NCBI RefSeq assembly: GCF_029227915.1
Contig: NC_079886.1
Location: 13,635,001 to 13,699,000, forward strand
Direction of reading: 5' to 3'
DNA length: 64,000 nt
DNA from: Hydractinia symbiolongicarpus
Taxonomy: Eukaryota > Cnidaria > Hydrozoa > Anthoathecata > Hydractiniidae
Part shown: positions 39,337-52,210 of the stretch, in pieces
How positions within the stretch are numbered: position 1 is the stretch's first letter
How the letters are laid out: each line of letters opens with the position of its first letter
Made by a program: the position numbers and the translations under genes
The notes under the pieces: model-generated
The model's database searches: none
What the model was told of the DNA's origin: nothing
The model's input: only the letters and a program-made list of their open reading frames with translations

Positions 39337-40090
39337 TATGGCCGTACAGGGGTAAAAATAAGGTCTCTGCACGTAAGTCACCTGGTTCCACGTGTCCCAA
39401 CAGGTGGCCATCAGGATTTCTTTTCAATTTCAATGAACTAGGATGTATTAAGTTGTTTTCCTGAGCACCAAGCATTATGAACGCTGCTAACTACATTCAC
39501 AGTCCTTTAAATCCTGTAATGTGGCCTTTTACGGCCTAATGAGGCCTCCACACGTAAATAACGTGGTTCCACCTGCCCAGACAGGTGGCCATTGGTCTAG
39601 TTCTTTCAGTCTCATTGGACTACGACATATTAAGTTGTTTTCCTGTGCACGAGGCACCAAGAACGCTGCTAACTACTTGCACAGTCCTTTAAATCCTGTA
39701 ATGTGGCCTTTTATGGCCTAATGAGGCCTCTACACGTAAATGACGTAGTTCCACCTACCCAGACAGGTGGCCACAGGTCTAATCTTTTCAGTTTCATTGG
39801 ACTACGATTTATTAAGTCGCTTTCCTGAGCACCAGGCACTAAAAACGCTGGTAACTACGTGCACAGGCCTTTAAAGCCTGAAATATCTCATTTTATGGCC
39901 TAATCAGGACGCTACACGTATGTCACCTAGTTCTACGTGCACAGACAGGTAGCCATCGGTCTAGTTCTTTCAGTCTCATTGGGCTACGATGTATTAAGTT
40001 GTTTTCCTGAGCACTAGGCTCTAAGAACGCTGGTAAGTACGTGCAAAGGCCTTCAAAGGCTGTAATATTGTCTTTTACAGATTAATAAGG
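39337..40090. repeat. Higher-order block with gtaaaaataaggtctctgc signature, copy 3
   Basis: Third copy, 2327 bases after copy 2. After about 39900 it joins a different downstream monomer than copy 2, which marks a recombination or deletion point. Confidence 0.65.
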
Positions 40091-43000
40091 ACTCTACACG
40101 TAAATCACGTAGTTCCACGTGCTCAAACAGGTGGTCATCAGTACAGCTTTCTCAATCTCAATGGTCAACGATGTATTAAGTCGTATTCGTGAGCACCAGG
40201 CACTAAGAATGCTGCTAACTACGTGCACAGGCCTTCAAAGCCTGTAATGTGGCCTTTCATGGCCTAATAAGGACTCTACACATAAATGAAGTTGTTCCAC
40301 CTGCCCAGACAGGTGGCCACCGGTCTAGTCCTTTCAGTCTCATTGGAGTACGACGTATTAAGACGCTTTCCTGAGCACCAGGCGCTAAAAACGCTGGTAA
40401 GTATGTGCACAGGCCTGTAAACCCTGTAATATCTCCTTTTATGGCCTAATCAGGACGCTACACGTATGTCACCTAGTTCTACGTGCACAAACAGGTGGTC
40501 ATCGGTCAAGTCCTTTCAGTCTCTAAGTCACTAAAAACGCTGGTAACTACGTGCACAGGCCTTTAAAGCCAGTAATATCTCCTTTTATGGCCTAATCAGG
40601 ACACTACACCTATGTCACCTGGTTCCACGTGCACAAACAGGTGGTCATCGGTCTAGTTCTTTCAGTCTCGTTGGACTACGATGTACTAAGTCGTTTTCCT
40701 GAGCACCAGGCACTAAAAACGCTGCTAACTACGTGCACAGTCCTTCAATGCCTGTAATGTGGCCTTTTACAGACTAATGACTCTACACGTAAATGACGTA
40801 GTTCCACGTGCCCGAATAGGCGGTCATCAATACGGCCTTTTCAATCTCAATAGACAACAATGTATTAAAACGTTCTCTTGAGCACCAGGGACTATGAACG
40901 CTGCTAACTACGTGCACAGTCCTTTTTTTCTGTAATATGGCGGTATAGGGGCTAATAAGGACTCTACACGTAATTCACCTGGTTCCACGTGTCCCAACAG
41001 GTGGCCGTCAGGATTTTCTTTTAAATTTCAATGAACTAGGATGTACTAAGTTGTTTTCCTGAGCACCAAGCACCAAGAACGCTGCTAACTACGTGCACAG
41101 TTCTTCAAATCCTGTAATATGGCCTTTTACAGCCTAACAGTGACCCTACACGTAAATGACGTAGTTCCACCTACCCAGACAGGTGGCCACCGGTCTAATC
41201 TTTCCAGTTTCATTGGACTACGATTTATTAAGTCGCTTTCTTGAGCACCAGGCACTAAAAACGCTGGTAACTACGTGCACAGGCCTTTAAAGCCTGAAAT
41301 ATTTCATTTTATGGCCTAATCAGGACACAACACATATGTCACCTGGTTGCACGTGCATAGGCAGGTGGTCATCGGTTTAGTTCTTTCATTCTTATTGGTC
41401 TACGATGTATTAAATTGTTTTCCTGATCGCCAGGCTCTAAGAACGCTGCTAACTACATGCACAGTCCTTTAAATCTTGTAATTTGGCCTTCTACGGCCTA
41501 ATAAGGACTCTACACGTAAATGACCTGGTTCCGCCTGCCCAAACAGGTGGCCATCATTCTATTTCTTTCAGTCTCATTGGACTACGATGTATTAAGTAGT
41601 TTTCCTGATCACCAGGCTCTAAGAACGCTGCTAAGTACGCGTAAAGGCCTTCAAATCCTGTAGTATGGTGTTTACAACCTAATAAGGACTCTACACGTAA
41701 ATCACGTAGTTCCACGTGCCTAAACATGTGTTGATCAGTACAGCCTTTTCAATCTCCATGGTCAACGATGTATTAAGTCGTATTCCTGAGGACCAGGCAC
41801 TAAGAACGCTGCTAACTACGTGCACAGGCCTTCAAATCTTGTAATATGGCCTTCTACGGCCTAATAAGGACTCTACACGTAAATGACGTGGTTCCACCTG
41901 CCCAGACAGGTTGCCACCGGTCTAGTCTTTTCAGTTTCATTGGACTACAATTTATTAAGTCGCTTTCCTGAGCACCAGGCACTAAAAACGCTGGTAACTA
42001 TGTGCACAGGCCTTTAAACCCTGCAATATGTCCTTTTATGGCCAAATCAGGACTCCACACGTATATCACCTGCTTCCAGTTGGCCAGACAGATGACCATC
42101 GGTCAAGTCCTTTCAGTCTCATTGGACTATGATGTATTAAGTCGTTTTCCTGAACACCAGCCACTAAGAACGCTGCTAACTACGCGCACAGGCCTTTAAA
42201 GCCTGTAATGTGGCCTTTTACAGACTAACGACTCTACACGTAAATCACGTAGTTCCACGTGCCCAAATAGGCGATCATCAATACGGCCTTTTCAATCTCA
42301 ATGGACAGCGATGTATTAAGTGGTTCTCTTGAACACCAGGAGCTATGAACGCTGCTAACTACGTGCACAGGCCTTTAAATCCTGTAATGTGGCCTTTTGC
42401 GGCGTAATAAGGACTCTACACGTAAATGACGTGCTTCCACTTGCTCAGACAGGTGGCCATTGGTCTAGTTCTTTCAGTCTCACTGGAATACGACGTATTA
42501 AGTCGCTTTCCTACGCACGAGACACTAAGAACGCTGCTAACTACGTGCACAGTGCTTCAAAACCTGTAATATGGTCTTTTACGGCCTAACAAGGACCCTA
42601 CACGTAAATGACGTAGTTCCACCTGCCCAGACAGGTGGCCCTCGGTCTGGCTCTTTCAGTCTCATTAGACTATGATGTAGTAAGTCGTTTTCCTGAGTAC
42701 CAAGCACCAAGAACGGTGCAAACTACGTGCACAGGCCTTCAAACCCTGTAATGTGGCCTTTCATGGCCTAATAAGGACTCTACACATAAATGACGTGGTT
42801 CCACCTGCCCAGACAGGTGGCCACCGGTCTAGTCTTTTCAGTCTTATTGGACTACGATGTATTAAGACGCTTTCCTGAGCACCAGGCACTAAAAACGCTG
42901 GTAACTATGTGCACAGGCCTTTAAACCCTGTAATATCTCCTTTTATGGCCTAATCTGGACGCTACACGTATGTCACCTAGTTCTACGTGCACAGACAGGT

Positions 43001-43439
43001 AGTCATCGATTTAGTTCTTTCATTCTCTTTGGTCCACGATGTATTAAGTCGCTTTCCTGAGCACCAGGCACTATGAACGCTGCTAACTACGTGCATAGGC
43101 CTTCAAAGCCTGTAATGTGGCTTTTTACAGACTAACGACTCTACACGTAAATCACGTATTTCCACGTGCCCACGTAGGCGTTCACCAATACGGCCTTTCC
43201 GATCTCATTGGACTACGACATATTAAGTCGTTTTCCTGTGCACGAGGCACCAAGACTGCTGCTAGCTACTTGCACAGTCCTTTAAATTCTGTAATATGGC
43301 CTTTTACGGCTTAACAGGGACCCTACACGTAAATGACGTGGTTCCACCTGCCCAGACAAGTGGCCACCGGTCTAGTCCTTTCAGTTTCATTGGACTACAA
43401 TTTATTAAGTCGCTTTCCTGAGCACCAGGCACTAAAACC

Positions 43440-46330
43440 GCTGGTAACTTCGTGCACAGGCCTTTAAAGCCTGCAATATGTCCTTTTATGGGCTAATCAG
43501 GACTCTACACGTATATCACCTGGTTCCAGTTGACCAGACAGTTGACGATCGGTCAAGTCCTTTCAGTCTCATTGGACTATGATGTATTAAGTCGTTTTCC
43601 TGAGCACCAGGCACTAAGAACGCTGCTAACTACGTGCACAGACCTTCAAAGCCTGTAATGTGTCCTTTTACAGACTAACGACTCTACACGTAAATCACGT
43701 AGTTCCACGTGCCAAAGTAGGCGTTCACCAATACGGCCTTTTCAATCTCATTGGACTACGATTTATTAAGTCGCTTTCCTGACCACCAGGCACTAAAGAC
43801 GCTGGTAACTACGTGCACAGGCCTTTATAGCCTGTAATATCTCATTTTATGGCCTAATCAGGACACTACACGTATGTCACCTAGTTCCACGTGCACAAAC
43901 AGGTGGTCATCGGTCTAGTTCTTTCAGTCTCTTTGGACTACGATGTACTAAGTCGTCTTCCTGAGCACCAGGCGCTAAGAACGCTGCTAACTACGTGCAG
44001 AGTCCTTCAAAGCCTGTAATGTGGCCTTTTACAGACTAATGACTCTACACGTAAATCACGTAGTTCCACGTGCCCAAATACGCGGTCATCAATACGGCCT
44101 TTTCAATCTCAATAGACAACAATGTATTAAGTCGTTGTCTTGAGCACCAGGGACTATGAACGCTGCCAACTACGTGCACAGTCCTTTTTTTTTCTGTAAT
44201 ATGGCCGCATAGGGGTTAATAAGGACTCTACACGTAATTCACCTGGTTCCACGTGTCCCAACAGGTGGCCATCAGGATTTTCTTTTCAATTTCAATGAAC
44301 TAGGATGTATTAAGTTATTTTCATGAGCACCAAGCACTATGAACGCTGCTAACTACGTTCACAGGCCTTTAAATCCTGTAATGTGGCCTTTTACGGCCTA
44401 ATGAGGACTCTACACGTAAATAACGTGGTTCCACCTTCCCAGACAGGTGGCCATTGGTCTAGTTCTTTCAGTCTCATTGGAATACGACATGTTAAGTCGT
44501 TTTCCTGCGCACGAGGCACCAAGAACGCTGCTAACTACGTGCACAGTCCTTCAAATCCTGTAATATGGCCTTTTACAGCCTAACAGAGACCCTACACGTA
44601 AATGACGTAGTTCCACCTATCCAGACAGGTGGCCACCGGTCTAATCTTTCCAGTTTCATTGGACTACGGTTTATTAAGTCGCTTTCCTAAGCACCAGGCA
44701 CTAAAAACGCTGGTAACTACGTGCACAGGCTTTTAAAGCCTGAAATATCTCAATTGATGGCCTAATCAGGACACAACGCATATGTCACCTGGTTCCACGT
44801 GCACAGACAGGTGGTCATCAGTTTAGTTATTTCATTCTCATTGGTCTACGATGTATTAAGTTGTTTTCCTGATCGCCAGGCACTAAAAACGCTGGTAACT
44901 ACGTGCACAGGCCTTTAAAGCCTGCAATATGTCCTTTTATGGCCTAATCAGGACTCTACACGTATATCACCTTGTTCCAGTTGACCAGACAGGTGACCAT
45001 CGGTCAATTCCTTTCAGTCTCATTGGACTATGATGTATTAAGTCGTTTTCCTGAGCACCAGGCACTAAGAACGCTGCTAACTACGTGCACAGACCTTCAA
45101 AGCCTGTAATGTGTCCTTTTACAGACTAACGACTCTACACGTAAATCACGTAGTTCCACGTGCCAAAGTAGGCGTTCACCAATACGGCCTTTTCAATCTC
45201 ATTGGACTACGATTTATTAAGTCGCTTTCCTGACCACCAGGCACTAAAGACGCTGGTAACTACGTGCACAGGCCTTTATAGCCTGTAATATCTCATTTTA
45301 TGGCCTAATCAGGACACTACACGTATGTCACCTAGTTCCACGTGCACAAACAGGTAGTAATCGGTCTAGTTCTTTCAGTCTCTTTGGACTACGATGTACT
45401 AAGTCGTCTTCCCGGGCACCAGGCGCTAAGAACGCTGCTAACTACGTGCAGAGTCCTTCAAGGCCTGTAATGTGGCCTTTTACAGACTAATGACTCTACA
45501 CGTAAATCACGTAGTTCCACGTGCCCAAATACGCGGTCATCAACACGGCCTTTTCAATCTCAATAGACAACAATGTATTAAGTCGTTCTCTTGAGCACCA
45601 GGGACTATGAACGCTGCCAACTACGTGCACAGTCCTTTTTTTTCTGTAATATGGCCGCATAGGGGTTAATAAGGACTCTACACGTAATTCACCTGGTTCC
45701 ACGTGTCCCAACAGGTGGCCATCAGGATTTTCTTTTCAATTTCAATGAACTAGGATGTATTAAGTTGTTTTCATGAGCACCAAGCACTATGAACGCTGCT
45801 AACTACGTTCACAGGCCTTTAAATCCTGTAATGTGGCCTTTTACGGCCTAATGAGGACTCTACACGTAAATAACGTGGTTCCACCTTCCCAGACAGGTGG
45901 CCATTGGTCTAGTTCTTTCAGTCTCATTGGAATACGACATGTTAAGTCGTTTTCCTGCGCACGAGGCACCAAGAACGCTGCTAACTACGTGCACAGTCCT
46001 TCAAATCCTGTAATATGGACTTTTACAGCCAAACAGAGACCCTACACGTAAATGACGTAGTTCCACCTATCCAGACAGGTGGCCACCGGTCTAATCTTTC
46101 CAGTTTCATTGGACTACGGTTTATTAAGTCGCTTTCCTAAGCACCAGGCACTAAAAACGCTGGTAACTACGTGCACAGGCCTTTAAAGCCTGAAATATCT
46201 CAATTGATGGCCTAATCAGGACACAACACATATGTCACCTGGTTCCACGTGCACAGACAGGTGGTCATCAGTTTAGTTATTTCATTCTCATTGGTCTACG
46301 ATGTATTAAGTTGTTTTCCTGATCGCCAGG
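43440..46330. repeat. Tandem duplication of a 1.45 kb, eight-monomer block
   Basis: Positions about 43440-44880 and 44890-46330 match at a steady offset of 1450-1451 bases, the one-base change falling at a T-run. Shared rare variants include cacgtgccaaagtaggcg and caattgatggcc. The two copies diverge at the right end near 44880 and 46330. Confidence 0.8.
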
Positions 46331-47752
46331 CTCTAAGAACGCTGGTAAGTACGTGCACAGACCTTTAAATCCCGCAATATGTCCTTTTATGGCCTAATCA
46401 GGAATCTAGACCTATATCACCTGGTTCCAGTTGACCAGACAGGTGACCATCGGTCAAGTCCTTTCAGTCTAATTGGACTATGATGTATTAAGTCGTTTTC
46501 CTGAGCACCAGGCACTAAGAACGCTGCTAACTACGTGCACAGGCCTTCAAGGCCTGTAATGTGGCCTTTTACAGACTAACGACTCTACACGTAAATCACG
46601 TAGTTCCACGCGCCCAAGTAGGCGTTCACCAATACGGCCTTTTCAATCTCAATGGACAACGATGTATTAAGTCGTATTCCTGAGCACCAGGCACTAAAAA
46701 CGCTGGTAACTACGTGCACAGGCCCTTAAAGCCTGTAATATCTCATTTTATGGCCTAATCAAGACACAACACGTATATCACCTGGTTCCGGTTGACCACA
46801 CAGGTGATCATCGGTGAAGTCTTTTTAGTCTCATTGGACTATGATGTACTAAGTCGTTTTCCTGAGCACCAGGAACTATGAACGCTGCTAACTACGTGCA
46901 CAGGCCTTTAAATCCTGTAATGTGGCCTTTTGCGGCGTAATAAGGACTCTACACGTAAATGACGTGCTTCAACTTGCTCAGACAGGTGGCCATTGGTCTA
47001 GTTCTTTCAGTCTCATTGGAATACGACGTATTAAGTCGCTTTCCTGTGCACGAGACACTAAGAACGCTGCTAACTACGTGCACAGTACTTCAAAACCTGT
47101 AATATGGTCTTTTACGGCCTAACAAGGACCCTACACGTAAATGACGTAGTTCCACCTGCCGAGACAGGTGGCCCTCCGTCTGGCTCTTTCAGTCTCATTA
47201 GACTATGATGTAGTAAGTCCTTTTCCTGAGTACCAAGCACCAAGAACGGTGCAAACTACGTGCACAGGCCTTCAAAACCTGTAATGTGGCCTTTCATGGC
47301 CTAATAAGGACTCTACACATAAATGACGTGGTTCCACCTGCCCAGACAGGTGGCCACCGGTCTACCGGTCTAGTCTTTTCAGTCTTATTGGACTACGATG
47401 TATTAAGACGCTTTCCTTAGCACCAGGCACTAAAAACGCTGGTAACTATGTGCACAGGCCTTTAAACCCTGTAATATCTCCTTTCATGGCCCAATCAGGA
47501 CGCTACACGTATGTCACCTAGTTCTACGTGCAAGACAGGTAGCCATCGGTCTAGTTCTTTCAGTCTCATTGGGCTACGATGTATTAAGTTGTTTTCCAGA
47601 GCACTAGGCTCTAAGAACGCTGCTAAGCTCGTGCAAAGGCCTTCAAAATCTGTAATATGGTCTTTTACAGACTAATAAGGATTCTACACGTAAATCACGT
47701 AATTCCACGTGCCCAAACAGGTGGTCATCAATACAGTCTTTCCAATCTCAAT

Positions 47753-47866
47753 GTACTACAATGTATTAAGTCGTTCTCCTCAACACCAGGGCTATGACCG
47801 CTGCTAACTACAATGTATTAAGTCGTTCTCCTCAACACCAGGGCTATGACCGCTGCTAACTACGTG
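47753..47866. repeat. 57 bp local tandem duplication within a monomer
   Basis: The stretch tactacaatgtattaagtc through gctatgaccgctgctaac is repeated immediately, producing one over-long monomer. It is absent from the related block near 51830, so it is recent. Confidence 0.75.
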
Positions 47867-50800
47867 CACAGGCCTTTTTTTTCTGTAAAATGGCCGTATA
47901 GGGGCTAATGAGGACTCTACACGTAAGTCACCTGGTTCCACGTGTCCCAACAGGTGGCCATCAGTATTTTCTTAACAATTTCAATGAACTAGGATGTATT
48001 AAGTTGTTTTCCTGAGCACCAAGCACTATGAATGCTGCTAACTACATTCACAGGCCTTTAAATCCTGTAATGTGGCCTTTCATGGCCTAATAAGGACTCT
48101 ACACATAAATGACGTGGTTCAACCTGCCCAGACAGGTGTCCACCGGTCTAGTCCTTCCAGTCTCATTGGACTACGATGTATTAAGTCGCTTTCCTGAGCA
48201 CTAGGAACTATGAACGCTGGTAACTACTTGCACACGCCTTTAAACCCTGTAATATATCCTTTTATGGCCTAATCTGGACGCTACACGTATGTCACCTAGT
48301 TCTACGTGCACAGACAGGTAGTCATCGACTTAGTTCTTTCATTCTCTTTGGTCTACGATGTATTAAGTCGTTTCCCTGAGCACCAGGCACTATGAACGCT
48401 GCTAACTACGTGCATAGTTCTTCAAAGCCTGTAATGTGGCTTTTTACAGACTAACGACTCTACACGTAAATCACGTATTTCCACGTGCCCAGGTAGGCGT
48501 TCACTAATACGGCCTTTTCGATCTCATTGGACTACGACATATTAAGTCGTTTTCCTGTGCACGAGGCACCAAGACTGCTGCTAACTACTTGCACAGTCCT
48601 TTAAATTCTGTAATATGGCCTTTTACGGCTTAACAGGGACCCTACACGTAAATGACGTGGTTCCACCTGCCCAGACAGGTGGCCACCCGTCTAGTCTTTT
48701 CAGTTTCATTGGAATACAATTTATTAAGTCGCTTTCCTGAGCACCAGGCACTAAAAACGCTGGTAACTTCGTGCACAGGCCTTTAAAGCCTGCAATATGT
48801 CCTTTTATGGGCTAATCAGGAATCTACACGTATATCACCTGGTTCCAGTTGACCAGACAGTTGACGATCGGTCAAGTCCTTTCAGTCTCATTGGACTATG
48901 ATGTATTAAGTCGTTTTCCTGAGTACCAGGCACTAAGAACGCTGCTAACTACGTGCACAGACCTTCAAAGCCTGTAATGTGGCCTTTTTCAGACTAACGA
49001 CTCTACACGTAAATCACGTAGTTCCACGTGCCCAAGTAGGCGTTCACCAATACGGCATATTCAATCTCATTGGACTACGATTTATTAAGTCGCTTTCCTG
49101 ACCACAAGGCACTAAAGACGCTGGTAACTACGTGCACAGGCCTTTATAGCCTGTAATATCTCATTTTATGGCCTAATCAGGACACAACACGTATGTCACC
49201 TGGTTCCACGTGCACAGACAGGTGGTCATCGGTTTAGTTCTTTTATTCTCTTTGGTCTACGATGTATTAAGTTGTTTTCCTGATCGCTAGGCTCTAAGAG
49301 CCCTGCTAAGTACGTGCAAAGGCCTTCAAAGGCTATAATATGGTCTTTTACAAATTAATAAAGACTCTACACCCAAATCACGTAGTTCCACGTGATCAAA
49401 CAGGTGGTCATCATTACAGTTTTCTCAATCTCAATGGTCAACGATGTATTAAGTCGTATTCCTGAGCACCAGGCACAAAGAACGCTGCTAAACACGGGCA
49501 CAAGCCTTTAAATCCTGTAATATGGCCTTCTACGGCCTAATAAGGACTCTACACGTTAATGACGTGGTTCCACCTGCCCAGACAGGTGGCCACCAGTCTA
49601 GTCTTTTCAGTTTCATTGGAATACAATCTATTAACTCGCTTTCCTGAGCACCGGGCACTAAAAACGCTGGTAACTACGTGCACAGGCATTTAAAGCCTGC
49701 CATATGTCCTTTTATGGCCTAATCAGGACTCTACACGTATATCACCTGGTTCCAGTTGACCAGACAGGTGACCATCGGTCAAGTCTTTTCAGTCTCCTTG
49801 GACTATGATGTATTAAGTCGTTTTCCTGAGCACCTGGCACTAAGAACGCTGCTAATTACGTGCACAGGCCTTCAAAGCCTGTAATGTGGCCTTTCATGGC
49901 CTAATAAGGACTCTACACATAAATGACGTGGTTCCACCTGCCCAGACAGGTGTCCACCTGTCTAGTCCTTTCAGTCTCATTGGACTACGATGTATTAAGT
50001 CGCTTTCCTGAGCACCAGGAACTATGACCGCTGGTAACTACGTGCACACGCCTTTAAACCCTGTAATATATCCTTTTATGGCCTAATCTCGACGCTACAC
50101 GTATGTCACCTAGTTCTACGTGCACAGACAGGTAGTCATCGCTTTAGTTCTTTCATTCTCTTTGGTCTACGATGTATTAAGTCGTTTTCCTGAGCACCAG
50201 GCACTATGAACGCTGCTAACTACGTGCATAGGCCTTCAAAGCCTGTAATGTGGCTTTTTACAGACCAACGACTCTACACGTAAATCACGTATTTCCACGT
50301 GCCAAGGTAGGCGTTCACCAATACGGCCTTTTCGATCTTATTGGACTACGACATATTAAGTCGTTTTCCTGTGCACGAGGCACCAATACAGCTGCTAACT
50401 ACTTGCACAGTCCTTTAAATTCTGTAATATGGCCTTCTACGGCCTAATAAGGACTCTACACATAAATAACGTGGTTCCACCTTCCCAGACAGGTGGCCAT
50501 TGGTCTAGTTCTTTCAGTCTCATTGGAATACGACATGTTAAGTCGTTTTCCTGCGCACGAGGCACCAAGAACGCTGCTAACTACGTGCACAGGCCTTCAA
50601 GGCCTGTAATGTGGCCTTTTACAGCCTAACAGAGACCCTACACGTAAATGACGTAGTTCCACCTATCCAGACAGGTGGCCACCGGTCTAATCTTTCCAGT
50701 TTCATTGGACTACGGTTTATTAAGTCGCTTTCCTAAGCACCAGGCCCTAAAAACGCTGGTAACTACGTGCACAGGCCTTTAAAGCCTGAAATATCTCAAT

Positions 50801-52210
50801 TGATGGCCTAATCAGGACACAACACATATGTCACCTGGTTCCACGTGCACAGACAGGTGGTCATCAGTTTAGTTATTTCATTCTCATTGGTCTACGATGT
50901 ATTAAGTCGTTTTCCTGATCGCCAGGCTCTAAGAACGCTGGTAAGTACGTGCACAGACCTTTAAATCCCGCAATATGTCCTTTTATGGCCTAATCAGGAA
51001 TCTAGACCTATATCACCTGGTTCCAGTTGACCAGACAGGTGACCATCGGTCAAGTCCTTTCAGTCTAATTGGACTATGATGTATTAAGTCGTTTTCCTGA
51101 GCACCAGGAACTATGAACGCTGCTAACTACGTGCACAGGCCTTTAAATCCTGTAATGTGGCCTTTTGCGGCGTAATAAGGACTCTACACGTAAATGACGT
51201 GCTTCCACTTGCTCAGACAGGTGGCCATTGGTCTAGTTCTTTCAGTCTCATTGGAATACGAAGTATTAAGTCGCTTTCCTGTGCACGAGACACTAAGAAC
51301 GCTGCTAACTACGTGCACAGTGCTTCAAAACCTGTAATATGGTCTTTTACGGCCTAACAAGGACCCTACACGTAAATGACGTAGTTCCACCTGCCCAGAC
51401 AGGTGGCCACCGGTCTACCGGTCTAGTCTTTTCAGTCTTATTGGACTACGATGTATTAAGACGCTTTCCTGAGCACCAGGCACTAAAAACGCTGGTAACT
51501 ATGTGCACAGGCCTTTAAACCCTGTAATATCTCCTTTCATGGCCTAATCAGGACGCTACACGTATGTCACCTAGTTCTACGTGCAAGACAGGTAGCCATC
51601 GGTCTAGTTCTTTCAGTCTCATTGCGCTACGATGTATTAAGTTGTTTTCCTGAGCACTAGGCTCTAAGAACGCTGCTAAGCTCGTGCAAAGGCCTTCAAA
51701 ATCTGTAATATGGTCTTTTACAGACTAATAAGGATTCTACACGTAAATCACGTAATTCCACGTGCCCAAACAGGTGGTCATCAATACAGTCTTTCCAATC
51801 TCAATGTACTACAATGTATTAAGTCGTTCTCCTCAACACCAGGGACTATGAACGCTGCTAACTACGTGCACAGGCCTTTATTTCTGTAAAATGGCCGTAT
51901 AGGGGCTAATGAGGACTCTACACGTAAGTCACCTGGTTCCACGTGTCCCAAAAGGTGGCCATCAGAATTTTCTTTTCAATTTCAATGAACTAGGATGTAT
52001 TAAGTTGTTTTCCTGAGCACCAAGCACTATGAATGCTGCTAACTACATTCACAGGCCTTTAAATCCTGTAATGTGGCCTTTTACGGCCTAATGAGGTCTC
52101 TACACGTAAATAACGTGGTTCCACCTGCCCAGACAGGTGGCCATTGCTCTAGTTCTTTCGGTCTCATTGGACTACGACATATTAAGTCGTTATCCTGTGC
52201 ATCAGGCACC

